64,000 nt of DNA from Roseburia sp. (GTDB lineage Bacteria > Bacillota > Clostridia > Christensenellales > Pumilibacteraceae). Where the stretch lies: the NCBI GenBank assembly GCA_023665905.1, contig JAMPDA010000007.1:1-64000 (forward strand), read 5' to 3'. Below, in pieces: positions 35,103 to 44,590 of this stretch. The notes below the pieces were generated by a model, which was not told the DNA's origin, did no database searches, and worked only from the letters and a program-made list of their open reading frames with translations. The position numbers and the translations under genes are program-made. Position 1 is the stretch's first letter; each line of letters opens with the position of its first letter.

Positions 35103-35813
35103 TTACCTGTTTTTCGGAGCGCGCACTTTGAGCGAATTGAGATACTCTTTCGTAGCGGCGTCGATCCTGTACGACTCGCGCGCCTTTTGCAGCGCCTTGT
35201 TGTGCACGAACGCGGGGAATGTCCTCTCTTTAAACAGCGGCAACGTCATTTCGTAATACTTTACAAGACACTCCGCCAAAAGCCACGCCGCCGCCATATC
35301 CACATAATACTGACCGTATGACACACTGCCGCGCAGGGTTTCGAGTATTTTATCGACATACCCGTCGCAAAGACAACACGAAAACATTATCATTATGTAA
35401 AATCGCTTTTCATATTCGCCGTCACAGTCCAAAAGATAGCGGAAATCATCCCACAGCGCACTCCTATCCGCCCAGCGCAAAAGCGGCGTAACGCAGTCCA
35501 CGTGCGCCCACGACCCGAAAAGCGGAACGAGCCGCGTAAGATACTCGCGCGTTTGCGCATACTCGCCCTTCCTCGCGGCGAGCGCACCGGCGAACAGTAC
35601 CGTGTCGTAACTGCGCTCGGTGTCGGCGAAAAATCCATTAAGCACATTATCGCGCGCAGAAATAGGCACAGATCGCACGAGCTTTTTTATTACCGGCGTG
35701 CGCACTCCCCAAGTGGGATATATGCTATTGACTATCGGGTTGTTAAAACCGTCGTAGCTCGCGTCGATATGCTTTTTAAGCTCGCTCACACATTCTTCGT
35801 ATGTTTCGTACAT
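35103..35813 (-). CDS. AlkD-like DNA alkylation repair protein
   Basis: The 236-residue all-helical protein has the HEAT-like repeat pattern of the AlkD family: GVRTPVIKKLVRSV, the conserved WAHVDCVTPLLRWADRSALWDDF and RFYIMIMF. The family flips out and removes positively charged alkylated bases, although some members lack glycosylase activity. It lies directly downstream of mfd (3 bp gap), so DNA repair functions are grouped here. Confidence 0.85.
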   Translation of the reverse strand: MYETYEECVSELKKHIDASYDGFNNPIVNSIYPTWGVRTPVIKKLVRSVPISARDNVLNGFFADTERSYDTVLFAGALAARKGEYAQTREYLTRLVPLFGSWAHVDCVTPLLRWADRSALWDDFRYLLDCDGEYEKRFYIMIMFSCCLCDGYVDKILETLRGSVSYGQYYVDMAAAWLLAECLVKYYEMTLPLFKERTFPAFVHNKALQKARESYRIDAATKEYLNSLKVRAPKNR

Positions 35814-35816
35814 TCT

Positions 35817-38800
35817 CTACTCCTTTGTCTGTCGCGCCGCCGTCAGCCAATTAGAAAGCGACTTGACGCTGTCGAACACAATAACGGGCATTTTTACGGC
35901 GTTGAGGACGCCGCCGCACCGCTCGAAGCCGCTCGGGATATCCTTGACGTCCGTGAACTCTATCTTTGCGCCCGACCGCAAAAGCGTGACTGCGCTTGCG
36001 CCGTGCGCCGCGGCGAGGTTTTTGATAAGCCCGACCGTCGTCAGGTTCTTTATCTCCGTCGGCACGTCGTCGTAGGAATCTTTGAGGTCGCGCAACAGCT
36101 CGCTGCGCTCGTCCTCGGTCTTGAGCTGTGAAATACGGCGATACAGCTCGACGCGCACTGCGCCGTCGCAGTAGTCCTTTGGTATCACTGCGGTAAAATC
36201 GACCTTCATCACGGGGTCTTTGCGCGCTTTGAGCGTCGCGCCCTTGAGCTCCGCAACGGCTTCCTGAAGGAGCTTGCAGTACATGTTGTAACCGACGCTG
36301 ACGATATGCCCGTGCTGTTCCGCGCCGAAGACGTTGCCCACGCCGCGTATGCGCATATCCTGTTCGGCTATCTTGACGCCGCTGCCGAGATCGGTGTAGC
36401 GCGAAACCGCCTCCAGCCGCTCGAGCGACGCCGCGGAAAGCAGCGTTTCGTTGCGATACGTAAAATACACCTGCGCGACCCTATCCGATCTGCCCACTCT
36501 GCCCTTGAGCTGATACATCTGGCTGAGTCCCATATTTTCGGCGCCGTAGACTATCATCGTGTTGGCGTTGGGTATGTCTATGCCGTTTTCGATTATCGTC
36601 GTCGCGACGAGCACGTCCGCCTTGTGCTCGGCAAACGCTTCCACCGCGGCAGTCAGCCGCGTTTTTTCCATCTGCCCGTGCGCGTATGTAAATCTGATAT
36701 CGGGCATGAGCGCCGAAAGCCTGCCCGTGTACTCGGCGATCCCCTCGCTCGCTCCGCCGCCGTGCACGTAATTATACACGATAAAAACCTGACCGCCGCG
36801 CGCCACTTCGCGCGTCACCGCGTCCACGCACAGCGCGTCCGAATACTCGGTCACGTACACCTGCGCAGGCAGTCTGCCCGTCGGCGGCGTTTCGAGCATG
36901 GACACGTCGCGTATGCCGCTGAGCGCCATGTGCAACGTCCGCGGAATAGGCGTTGCGGACAGAGTGAGCACGTTCACGTCCGTCTTGAGATTTTTTATCT
37001 TTTCCTTGTCCGACACGCCGAACTTCTGCTCCTCGTCGAGTATCAAAAGCTCGAGGTTTTTGAACTTGACGTCCTTGCCGAGCAGTTTATGCGTGCCGCA
37101 AACTATGTCCACAGAGCCGTCGGCAATGCCTTTAAGCGTCGCCGCCGCGTTGGGCTCGGTGCGCGAGTACGCCGCGACGCGCACTCCGAACCGTTCCATG
37201 CGCGCTCTTGTGGTGTTGTAGTGCTGACGGCACAGCACCGTCGTCGGCGACAGGAACGCGACCTGACCGCCTTCGGATATCACCTTGAACGCTACGCGCA
37301 ACGCAACTTCCGTCTTGCCGAAGCCGACGTCGCCGCATATAAGCCTATCCATGACCTTGCCGCTCGCGAGGTCGGAAGAACACGCGTCCACCGCCGCGAG
37401 CTGATCGGGCGTTTCCGAATACGGAAAATCGTCGGCGAACTCGCGCTCCAATTCGTCACTGCCGCCGTACACCTTGCCCTTTGCCGCTTCGCGCTTTGCG
37501 TACAGTTGCAAAAGATCGAACGCCATCGCTTTCAGCTTGGTCTTTACGCGTTGTTTGGTGCGCTCGAATTCCGCGCCGCCGAGCTTGTTGAGCTTGGGCG
37601 GCTCGTCGGTAAAATCGTACTTGCTCAGCCTGCCCATGTTCTCCACGGGCACGTACAGCATATCGCCGCCGGCGTATCTGACGGTTATGTAGTCGCGCTC
37701 GTAATCGCCGAAATCGACCGCGCCGACCGCCTCGCATATGCCTATGCCGTGCGTTTCGTGAACGACGTAGTCGCCGGGCTTGGGCAGTTCTTTCATGCCC
37801 ATGCGCCGCACCGACCCGAACGGGTCGCGCTTCATGCCGACGTTGCGCATGCCTATGACGATCGTATTGCCGTCGAAAAAGACGCCGCCGTCCGCCGCAG
37901 GGTCGATGTATTCGACGTCGAAGCAGTCCACGGCTTCCAGACCTTTGCGTATATCCGCCGCTATGAACACTTCTACGCCGCGCGATCTCCACACGTCGAT
38001 ATCGTTCTTGAGCGCGCGGAAGTTCCTGCCGTACAGCGGAAGATCGAGGCTTTTGAACTTGTACACCCTATCGGGCGCGAAAAATCTGTTGTTGCTGTCT
38101 ATGGCGTGGAAGCACAGCACCGCGCTCTGCGTCGGCGGCTCTTTTACGAGATTGTCCGCCGCACAGAACGGCGCCTCGCCTGCCTCGATGAGGCGCTTTG
38201 CGCGCGCCGTATGCTCGCGATACGCAAACACACAGCCGTCGTACACGCTTTTTGCGTCCTCTATGACTATGGGCATGCCGCAGAACCTGTCGAGCGTCGT
38301 GTGCTCGAAAAGCGGCAAAACCGTCTGCTCCCCGTCGGTGTCGCCGCTTCTCAATCGCTCCGCCAATCGGTGCTCTACGGGCACGCCCGTGCCGCGCCGC
38401 TTTTCGCCCGCCTCGATAAGCTTTGCTATCGCGCCGTCCTTTTCGGCAAACACCGCTTCGGACACGGGATAGGCGTCGAACTCCTCCATATGCGCGCCGG
38501 CGGTCTGCGCCGCAATGTCGAGCGCGCGTACAGACTCGCAGTCGTAGCCGAAAAACTCCATTCTCGCCGCTTCGCCGTTAGGCGCGCAGATATCCACAAT
38601 GTCGCCGCGCACGGCGAACTGCGCAGGCTCGTCCACATGACCGCACCTTCTGTATCCTGCGGCGGCAAGGCGCTTTAGCATTTCGTCCGTGCGCATGCGC
38701 TTGCCGACGGCAAAATTCACCGCCGCGGCTTTGACACGCTCCGGCGGCGGCAATATCTGCATCAGCGCTTCGGCGGTTGTCACGACCACTCGACACTTGC

Positions 38801-39107
38801 CCGTCGCTATGTTGTAGAGCGTGCGAGCGCGGCTGCCCGATTCAGGCGCGCCGGCGGCGAGCAGTACGTTGTTCTTGGGCAGTAACAGCTCGGCGGACGG
38901 GAAATGCAAGGACAGCTCGACAAACGCCGTGCGCGCCGATATCACGTCGGCGCACACGTACAAAAAAGAATCGAGCGCACAGCAAAAAAGCCGCGCGTCC
39001 GACTTTGTAAAACCGAAAACGGACGTCTTTACGCCCGCGCGAACGGCGGCTGCCGCCTGCCCGACGTCGCCCGACATCGAGTTTATCAGTTCGCCGACGT
39101 TGCGCAT
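35817..39107 (-). CDS. mfd: Transcription-repair coupling factor Mfd
   Basis: Start taken at MRNVGELINS (39107), which overlaps the pth stop by one base (TAATG); 1096 residues. The UvrB-like N-terminal region is followed by the RNA-polymerase-interacting domain (PGDYVVHETHGIGIC). The translocase motor has GDVGFGKTEVALR (Walker A), LDEEQKFGV (DEEQ box), TLSATPIPRTLHMAL, and the TRCF C-terminal domain (KGATLKARKD onward). It pushes stalled RNA polymerase off lesions and recruits UvrA. Operon: pth-mfd-alkD-like. Confidence 0.97.
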   Translation of the reverse strand: MRNVGELINSMSGDVGQAAAAVRAGVKTSVFGFTKSDARLFCCALDSFLYVCADVISARTAFVELSLHFPSAELLLPKNNVLLAAGAPESGSRARTLYNIATGKCRVVVTTAEALMQILPPPERVKAAAVNFAVGKRMRTDEMLKRLAAAGYRRCGHVDEPAQFAVRGDIVDICAPNGEAARMEFFGYDCESVRALDIAAQTAGAHMEEFDAYPVSEAVFAEKDGAIAKLIEAGEKRRGTGVPVEHRLAERLRSGDTDGEQTVLPLFEHTTLDRFCGMPIVIEDAKSVYDGCVFAYREHTARAKRLIEAGEAPFCAADNLVKEPPTQSAVLCFHAIDSNNRFFAPDRVYKFKSLDLPLYGRNFRALKNDIDVWRSRGVEVFIAADIRKGLEAVDCFDVEYIDPAADGGVFFDGNTIVIGMRNVGMKRDPFGSVRRMGMKELPKPGDYVVHETHGIGICEAVGAVDFGDYERDYITVRYAGGDMLYVPVENMGRLSKYDFTDEPPKLNKLGGAEFERTKQRVKTKLKAMAFDLLQLYAKREAAKGKVYGGSDELEREFADDFPYSETPDQLAAVDACSSDLASGKVMDRLICGDVGFGKTEVALRVAFKVISEGGQVAFLSPTTVLCRQHYNTTRARMERFGVRVAAYSRTEPNAAATLKGIADGSVDIVCGTHKLLGKDVKFKNLELLILDEEQKFGVSDKEKIKNLKTDVNVLTLSATPIPRTLHMALSGIRDVSMLETPPTGRLPAQVYVTEYSDALCVDAVTREVARGGQVFIVYNYVHGGGASEGIAEYTGRLSALMPDIRFTYAHGQMEKTRLTAAVEAFAEHKADVLVATTIIENGIDIPNANTMIVYGAENMGLSQMYQLKGRVGRSDRVAQVYFTYRNETLLSAASLERLEAVSRYTDLGSGVKIAEQDMRIRGVGNVFGAEQHGHIVSVGYNMYCKLLQEAVAELKGATLKARKDPVMKVDFTAVIPKDYCDGAVRVELYRRISQLKTEDERSELLRDLKDSYDDVPTEIKNLTTVGLIKNLAAAHGASAVTLLRSGAKIEFTDVKDIPSGFERCGGVLNAVKMPVIVFDSVKSLSNWLTAARQTKE

Positions 39108-39673
39108 TATAATACCGAAACGGTAAGCGAGCGCCACTCCTCGCCCTTTATAAAGCTTTCCGCAAAATCGCACGCCGCGGCGCACGCCCTGTCGAGCAAC
39201 GGTTTTTCCGCGCTCGGTATGTGCGAGAGCACGTAGCTATCCAGCCGCATGTATTCCGGCTTGAAGCCCGTGCCCACGCGCACGCGCGCAAAATCGACGG
39301 AGCCGAGCTTTTGCACGATGTCGCGCATGCCGTTGTGCGTTCCGGCGGAACCGCTCGCGCGCGCCCTGACCGTGCCCTTTGCTATATCTATATCGTCGTA
39401 TATCACGAGAATATCCCGAGGCGCTATTTTATAGTACTCGGAAACAGCCGACACGGCGTTGCCCGAAAGATTCATGTATGTAGTCGGCTTGCACAGTATC
39501 ACCTTTTCGCCGCCGACGTGCACGGAGCACAGATCGGCATTGCTCTTTTTGTCAAAGCAAAACGCAGGCGCGTCGAAACGCGCCGCAAGCATGTCGAGCG
39601 ACATAAAACCCATATTGTGATATGTGTCGCGATAATCGCCGCCGGGATTGCCCAAGCCGACTACAAGTTTCAT
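39107..39673 (-). CDS. pth: Peptidyl-tRNA hydrolase
   Basis: The 188-residue protein has the Pth signatures GLGNPGGDYRDTYHNMGFM (Asn and catalytic His), KPTTYMNLSGNAV and ILVIYDDIDIAKG, plus SAGTHNGMRDI. It frees tRNA from peptidyl-tRNA that drops off ribosomes. The pth-mfd order is a common Firmicute arrangement. Confidence 0.96.
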   Translation of the reverse strand: MKLVVGLGNPGGDYRDTYHNMGFMSLDMLAARFDAPAFCFDKKSNADLCSVHVGGEKVILCKPTTYMNLSGNAVSAVSEYYKIAPRDILVIYDDIDIAKGTVRARASGSAGTHNGMRDIVQKLGSVDFARVRVGTGFKPEYMRLDSYVLSHIPSAEKPLLDRACAAACDFAESFIKGEEWRSLTVSVL

Positions 39674-39680
39674 TTACGCG

Positions 39681-39890
39681 TCAGTCTATAACGGCGTTGA
39701 GCTTTGCCACGAGATCGTCCACATCGTTCCCGTGCGCCGCGGCGGCTTCCGCCACCGTTTCGCCGCGCGAAATGGGACAGCCCAAGCAGTGCATGCCCAT
39801 GTCGAAAAACACCTGCGCCACCTTTTCGTTATCGGGCGCCAAGCACAAAACGTCGTAGATAGTCATATCCGCATTAACTTTGTTTGCCAT
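39681..39890 (-). CDS. DUF1858 small redox-disulfide protein
   Basis: The 69-residue protein has the short DUF1858 fold (MTIYDVLCLAPDNEKVAQVFFDMGMHCLGCPISRGETVAEAA). The CLGCP pair of cysteines is typical of the domain found with hybrid-cluster proteins. GGAGAA precedes the ATG and pth starts 7 bp downstream. Its redox partner is not in the window. Confidence 0.85.
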   Translation of the reverse strand: MANKVNADMTIYDVLCLAPDNEKVAQVFFDMGMHCLGCPISRGETVAEAAAAHGNDVDDLVAKLNAVID

Positions 39891-39948
39891 GTTATGTTCT
39901 CCTTACGTAAGTATACACACAACAATATTTTTTGTCAAGCGGTTATTT

Positions 39949-41202
39949 TTATTCGGTTTTAGGCTCGCCTAAAGAATTATCCGAAAGCGCACCGGCGCCT
40001 ACTTCGTCCTGCTCCGACGGCTGCTCCGCAACACTGTCCGCGGCGATTGCGCCGACGCGTTCACCGCGTCCCGAATACATCTCCACCTGCCGAACAAAGC
40101 TCTTTGACGCGAACACTATCATCGACACGGCGAGCACGATGGCGAGCTCGGGCAGCAGATACAGGCTTTGATACACGAGCGAATACACATACGCGTTGGA
40201 TATCGCCGGCATATTGTACTCGGCGGAATAGAACTCGCCGTAAGACCCGAAGGCGAACACTCCGGCAAAGTAGTGGCACAGAAAGCGGAACAGCAACGCT
40301 ATCGCCGCGCCCGAAATAAACCGAACGCGCACCTTGCCCTTCAAAAGTCCCAGGTCCTTTATGCAGCCCGTGAGTCCTATCGACATGAACGCGAGCAGAT
40401 AGTCCAAAAAGAACTGCGCCGGATGCACTATCCACGGGTCCTGCACCGCTTGCAGCACGCCGTAGACCGCGCCGACGAGTATTCCGCGCCGACAGCCGAA
40501 GATAAACGCGTACAGCATGAGCGGGAGCATGGACGCGAGCGTAATACTGCCGCCCATAGGCATTTTGAAAATGCGCACGTACGAGAGCGCAAAGCTGAGC
40601 GCCACGCACACCGCCGCAAACGTGATCGTGCGCGTGTCGAAAGCGCCGCCGCGCCGATCCGCGAAAAACGCGAACAGTATCACCGCCGCGGTAAGCACGA
40701 TCGCGCTTATGTACAGCCCGACGGAGCCGTACACCTCGCCCGCGTCGCCGCGCGCGTAATGCACGCTCATACACACTATCACCGCTATCGCCGCCGCGGC
40801 GCAGACAGCCGCGCAAATTATTTTCGTCGTCTTTACGGGCTTAAAGTACAGCGCCGCCGCGCTCGCTACGGCGGATACGCCGAGCGTCAGCAACGGATAG
40901 AACAGTATGGGCACCAAGTCGTCATCGCCTTTGGACACGTCCACGAAATAGCACGTCGAAAACGCTATTATAAAGGCGGCGGCAAATACGAGCGCCGCGG
41001 CTATCATAGCGCGCGTGGTTATTCGATTTGCGGCGGCGAGCGTGTCCGCGTCGTACTTCCGTCTTTTGCCGACGGCGAATATGTACAGCTTGATAGCCGC
41101 AAAGCACACTATGAGCGCCACGGCTATCCACAGCGCCATAGTGCGGCACGTATTAACCGTGCCGTCGAAGTTGGCAAAATAGTTTTTAACGTCTTCCCAC
41201 AT
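39949..41202 (-). CDS. thiT: ThiT-like thiamine ECF S-component with long N-terminal membrane extension
   Basis: Start at MWEDVKNYF (41202), behind AGGAGG. The protein has 417 residues, about twice the normal ThiT. The C-terminal half (about 205-385) carries the S-component pattern TFAAVCVALSFALSYVRIF, LYAFIFGCRRGILVGAVYG and DPWIVHPAQFFLDYLLAF, which matches the thiamine-binding region of ThiT. The N-terminal 200 residues hold about six further membrane helices of unknown role. The tail is acidic. A TPP riboswitch and terminator control it, so the thiamine role is well supported. ECF A/T subunits are not in the window. Confidence 0.85.
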   Translation of the reverse strand: MWEDVKNYFANFDGTVNTCRTMALWIAVALIVCFAAIKLYIFAVGKRRKYDADTLAAANRITTRAMIAAALVFAAAFIIAFSTCYFVDVSKGDDDLVPILFYPLLTLGVSAVASAAALYFKPVKTTKIICAAVCAAAAIAVIVCMSVHYARGDAGEVYGSVGLYISAIVLTAAVILFAFFADRRGGAFDTRTITFAAVCVALSFALSYVRIFKMPMGGSITLASMLPLMLYAFIFGCRRGILVGAVYGVLQAVQDPWIVHPAQFFLDYLLAFMSIGLTGCIKDLGLLKGKVRVRFISGAAIALLFRFLCHYFAGVFAFGSYGEFYSAEYNMPAISNAYVYSLVYQSLYLLPELAIVLAVSMIVFASKSFVRQVEMYSGRGERVGAIAADSVAEQPSEQDEVGAGALSDNSLGEPKTE

Positions 41203-41250
41203 TTTGTTCCTCCTGCGGTTTACGGGCTTTTTTCGAAGCCCGATTAGTGC

Positions 41251-41285
41251 AACAAAAAATGCGTTCGTTCCCGTGAACAAACGCA
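41251..41285 (-). terminator. Riboswitch-controlled terminator of thiT
   Basis: On the minus strand ATGCGTTTGTTC / GAACGAACGCAT form a stem (41285-41257 region) followed by six T. It lies between the TPP aptamer and the gene, as expected for transcription attenuation. Confidence 0.85.
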
Positions 41286-41304
41286 TAAAGAAAATCGATT
41301 TTAC

Positions 41305-41393
41305 GACGGCTCCCTACGCGAGTGCTAACTCACAGGTTCAAGGGTGCTGTCGCGAAAAGCGACATCTCAGCAACTTAAGGTTGCGCCCCTGCA
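41305..41393 (-). promoter_or_regulatory. TPP riboswitch (THI element)
   Basis: Minus-strand motifs in order: CAGGGG near 41388, CTGAGA (41369-41364), CACCC with GAACCTG (41345-41331) and GCGTAGGGA (41318-41310). They fit the TPP aptamer. Binding of thiamine pyrophosphate should favour the downstream terminator and stop thiT expression. Confidence 0.95.
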
Positions 41394-41508
41394 TCTTTTC
41401 CATATTGTAACACGTATATTACCCGATGTCAAACGATTAGCCGCAAAAAACATAAAACGCCCGTACGCATTGCACACGGGCGCAATTATATTCGGGTTTT
41501 CAGGCGCA

Positions 41509-43026
41509 TTACTTCTTTTCGAGTATGCTCTCGCCCGTCATTTCGGCCGGCTTTTTTACGCCCATTATATCGAGGAGCGTCGGCGCAACGTCGCAAAGCG
41601 CCTTGCCGCTTTTGAGCTTTCTGCCTATATACTTATCGCCTGCGACGACGAGAGGAACAAGGTTGGTGGTGTGCGAAGTGCAAGGCGAGCCGCCCTCGAA
41701 CTGCATCACTTCGGCATTGCCATGGTCTGCGGTGACTATAGCCGTGCCGCCGCTCGCCCAGATCGCCTCGACGACCTTTTTAAGGCAGATATCAACCGCT
41801 TCGACGGCTTTGACCGCGGCGCTCATCACGCCCGTGTGCCCTACCATGTCGCAGTTGGCGAAATTGAGTATCAAAACGTCCTTGCCGCTTTCTATCTGCT
41901 CGACCGCCTTGTCGGCGACCTCGTACGCGCTCATCTCCGGCTGAAGGTCGTACGTCGCGACCTTGGGACTTGCCACCAAAACGCGCGTTTCGTCCTTATT
42001 GGGCGCTTCCACGCCGCCGTTGAAGAAGAACGTGACGTGCGCGTACTTTTCCGTTTCGGCGACGCGCGCCTGCGTATAGCCGAGATCGCTCAAATATTCG
42101 CCGAGCGTGTTTTTGAGCTTGCGCGGCGGGAACGCCGTTTCGATATTCTTGAGCGTCACGTCGTACTGCGTCATGCCGACGTAGTACACCTTTTTGTATC
42201 CGCCCGATCTTTCAAAGCAGTCGAACTGCGGCTCCGTTATCGCGCGCGAGATCTGGCGCGCGCGGTCGGCGCGGAAGTTATAGAATATAATGGCGTCGCC
42301 GTCGTTCACGCCCTGATAGTCGCTTATGACGACGGGCTCGACGAACTCGTCCATCGTGCCGGCGGCATAGCTCGCCGCTATTGCGGAGTCGGGCGAAGAA
42401 TAGCGCTTGCCCACGCCTGCGAACACGGCGTTGTAGCCGCGCGCGACGCGCTCCCAGCGGTTATCCCTGTCCATGTAGTAATATCTGCCCACGACGGTCG
42501 CTATCCTACCCACGCCGAGCTTTTCGGTCACGTCGGTCAGTTCGCGGATAAAGCCCCTGCCCGAATCGGGCGGAACATCTCTGCCGTCCGTTATGCAGTG
42601 AATACACACGTCCTTTACGCCGCGCTTTTTCGCGAGCTCCAAGAGCGCATACAAATGCGTGTTCATGCTGTGCACGCCGCCGTTGGACAAAAGTCCGACG
42701 AGGTGGAGCGTGGACTCGTTTTTAAGCACCGCGTCCATTGCGCCGTTAAACGCTTCGTTTTTGTCGAACGAGCCGTCTTTTATCGCGTCGTCGATAGTGG
42801 TTATGTCCTGATACACCACTCGACCTGCGCCGAGATTGAGATGTCCGACCTCGCTGTTGCCCATTTGTCCTTCGGGCAAGCCCACGGCATAGCCGGAGGC
42901 GTTTATCAGCGTGTGCGGATACTTTTCGACGATCGAGTCGAAAAACGGCTTGTTCGCCTTTTTTATCGCGTTGCCGAAATCGTCGTCGCTGTTTCCGAAT
43001 CCGTCGAGAATTATCAATGCGTCCAT
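41509..43026 (-). CDS. gpmI: 2,3-bisphosphoglycerate-independent phosphoglycerate mutase
   Basis: The 505-residue protein has the alkaline-phosphatase-like mutase signatures: ILDGFG, the serine nucleophile in QMGNSEVGHLNLGAGR, HCITDGRDVPP, NFRADRARQ, FANCDMVGHTG and TADHGNAE, which supply the two-metal site. It interconverts 3- and 2-phosphoglycerate in glycolysis. It is the last gene of mrnC-thyX-trmH-tpiA-gpmI. Confidence 0.97.
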   Translation of the reverse strand: MDALIILDGFGNSDDDFGNAIKKANKPFFDSIVEKYPHTLINASGYAVGLPEGQMGNSEVGHLNLGAGRVVYQDITTIDDAIKDGSFDKNEAFNGAMDAVLKNESTLHLVGLLSNGGVHSMNTHLYALLELAKKRGVKDVCIHCITDGRDVPPDSGRGFIRELTDVTEKLGVGRIATVVGRYYYMDRDNRWERVARGYNAVFAGVGKRYSSPDSAIAASYAAGTMDEFVEPVVISDYQGVNDGDAIIFYNFRADRARQISRAITEPQFDCFERSGGYKKVYYVGMTQYDVTLKNIETAFPPRKLKNTLGEYLSDLGYTQARVAETEKYAHVTFFFNGGVEAPNKDETRVLVASPKVATYDLQPEMSAYEVADKAVEQIESGKDVLILNFANCDMVGHTGVMSAAVKAVEAVDICLKKVVEAIWASGGTAIVTADHGNAEVMQFEGGSPCTSHTTNLVPLVVAGDKYIGRKLKSGKALCDVAPTLLDIMGVKKPAEMTGESILEKK

Positions 43027-43082
43027 AAATATATCTCCGAAAAAAATCTTTAGTTAGTGGTTACGATACGCTAAGCCGCAAA

Positions 43083-43835
43083 CTACTTCGCCGCGTTGAC
43101 TATATACGCAAAGTCGTCCGCCTTGAGGCTCGCGCCGCCTATAAGTCCGCCGTCGATCTCCGGCATAGCCATAAGCCCGTCTACGTTCTTGGCGTTCATG
43201 CTTCCGCCATACTGTATGCGCATGCCGTCCGCGACCTTGACGCCGTACAGCTCGCGCACGACCGAGCGGATAAAGCCTATCGTTTCGTTTGCCTGCTCGT
43301 CCGTAGCCGTCTTGCCCGTTCCGATAGCCCATACAGGCTCGTACGCTATTACGACCTTGGCGGCGTCCTCCGCCGAAACCCCGTCGAACGCGCCCGCGAC
43401 CTGCGTTTTGCACACCGCTTCCGTCTTTCCGCCCTCGCGCTCGGCGAGCGTTTCACCCACGCAAACGATGGGGAGCAGTCCGTTTTTGAGCGCCTGCACG
43501 AGCCGAGCGTTGACCGTCTTGTCAGTTTCGCCGAAATACTGACGGCGCTCGCTGTGCCCTATGATAACATATGCCGCGCCGGCTTCCTTTAACATCGCCG
43601 CAGAAATTTCCCCCGTAAACGCGCCGTTATCCGCCCAAGCGACATTTTGCGCGCCGACGGCTACATTCGTATTTTTGCAAAGCTCCGCGGCGAGCGCGAT
43701 GTCGGTAAACGGCACGCAGACAACGACGTCGCAAGCCGCGCCTTTCACTTTGGGAACGAGCGCGGAAATAAGCTCGCGCGCTTCCGCGGCGGTCTTGTTC
43801 ATCTTCCAGTTGCCTGCAATAATAGGTTTTCTCAT
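43083..43835 (-). CDS. tpiA: Triose-phosphate isomerase
   Basis: The 250-residue TIM barrel has all active-site parts: NWKMN (Lys), IGHSERR (His), AYEPVWAIGTG (Glu) and the phosphate loops GGSM and GGASL. It interconverts dihydroxyacetone phosphate and glyceraldehyde 3-phosphate. AAGGAG precedes the ATG; 11 bp separate it from trmH. Confidence 0.97.
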   Translation of the reverse strand: MRKPIIAGNWKMNKTAAEARELISALVPKVKGAACDVVVCVPFTDIALAAELCKNTNVAVGAQNVAWADNGAFTGEISAAMLKEAGAAYVIIGHSERRQYFGETDKTVNARLVQALKNGLLPIVCVGETLAEREGGKTEAVCKTQVAGAFDGVSAEDAAKVVIAYEPVWAIGTGKTATDEQANETIGFIRSVVRELYGVKVADGMRIQYGGSMNAKNVDGLMAMPEIDGGLIGGASLKADDFAYIVNAAK

Positions 43836-43846
43836 GGTTTGCTCCT

Positions 43847-44584
43847 TTATTCCTTCGGTGTGATGTCACACTCGAGTTTGCGATATATGGCGAGCGCCGC
43901 GGCTACACTCGCATTGAGCGAGTTTATTTTGCCGCGCATGGGTATGGACAACACTCCGTCGGCGAGCTCTTTGGTGAGCCGCGATACGCCCTTGCCCTCC
44001 GCGCCGACTATCAATGCCGTCGCGCCGCGTAGGTTCGACTTGTACATATCCTCGCCGCTCGCGTCGAGCGCGTACACCCACACACCGCGCTCCTTTAAGC
44101 GTCGCACCGCGTCGTTGACGTTGGTCACGCGCGCGACCTTTACGTATTCCGCCGCGCCCTCCGCGACCTTTATCACGGTGTCGTTGACGGGGACCTGCCT
44201 GTTTTTGCCGATGATAACGCCGTGGACGCCGCCGCACTCGCACGAGCGCAGTATGCTCCCGAAGTTGTGCGGATCTTCCACGCCGTCCAAAATGACTATA
44301 AACGGCGAAGTACCGCTCCTTTCGGCAAATTCGAGAATGTCGTCGATATCCGAATATTCAAAGTCCGTGCAGTAGCCGATACAGCCCTGATGCGCCGCGC
44401 CTTCCGCCGCTCTTTCGAGCGCCGCGCGGTCGCAGAACCGCACCGGGACGCCGACGCGCCGCGCGCCGTCGAGTATGGCGTCTATGCGCGCGTCGTGCGC
44501 ACCGCCGCCGAGTATCTCTATGCGGTTAAACGCGCCGCCGCTTTTAAGCCGTTCCAGAACGGCGTTTTTGCCGAAGATCTTTAT
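43847..44584 (-). CDS. rlmB: SpoU/TrmH family rRNA 2'-O-methyltransferase without a standard start codon
   Basis: The family N terminus (KIFGKNAVLERLKSGG) begins right after the thyX TAG, in the same frame, but no ATG, GTG or TTG occurs before the family core; the first is a GTG at 44443, 47 codons in. The codon at the expected Met position is ATA (44584-44582). From there the protein has about 245 residues, the normal RlmB length. Methyltransferase motifs include ILDGVEDPHNFGSILRS, ALIVGAEGKGVSRL and IPMRGKINSLNASVAAALAIY, which form the SPOUT knot. It methylates a ribose in 23S rRNA. The start is inferred from family length and could be ATA, a re-initiation event or a sequence error. Confidence 0.85.
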   Translation of the reverse strand: MKIFGKNAVLERLKSGGAFNRIEILGGGAHDARIDAILDGARRVGVPVRFCDRAALERAAEGAAHQGCIGYCTDFEYSDIDDILEFAERSGTSPFIVILDGVEDPHNFGSILRSCECGGVHGVIIGKNRQVPVNDTVIKVAEGAAEYVKVARVTNVNDAVRRLKERGVWVYALDASGEDMYKSNLRGATALIVGAEGKGVSRLTKELADGVLSIPMRGKINSLNASVAAALAIYRKLECDITPKE

Positions 44585-44590
44585 ATTGCT

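Noticed and set aside
36306-38678. A 790-codon open frame opposite mfd, and similar long antisense frames opposite typA, leuA and acnA
   Set aside because: They are mirror frames caused by high G+C codon bias; the translations are Arg/His-rich and show no domain.
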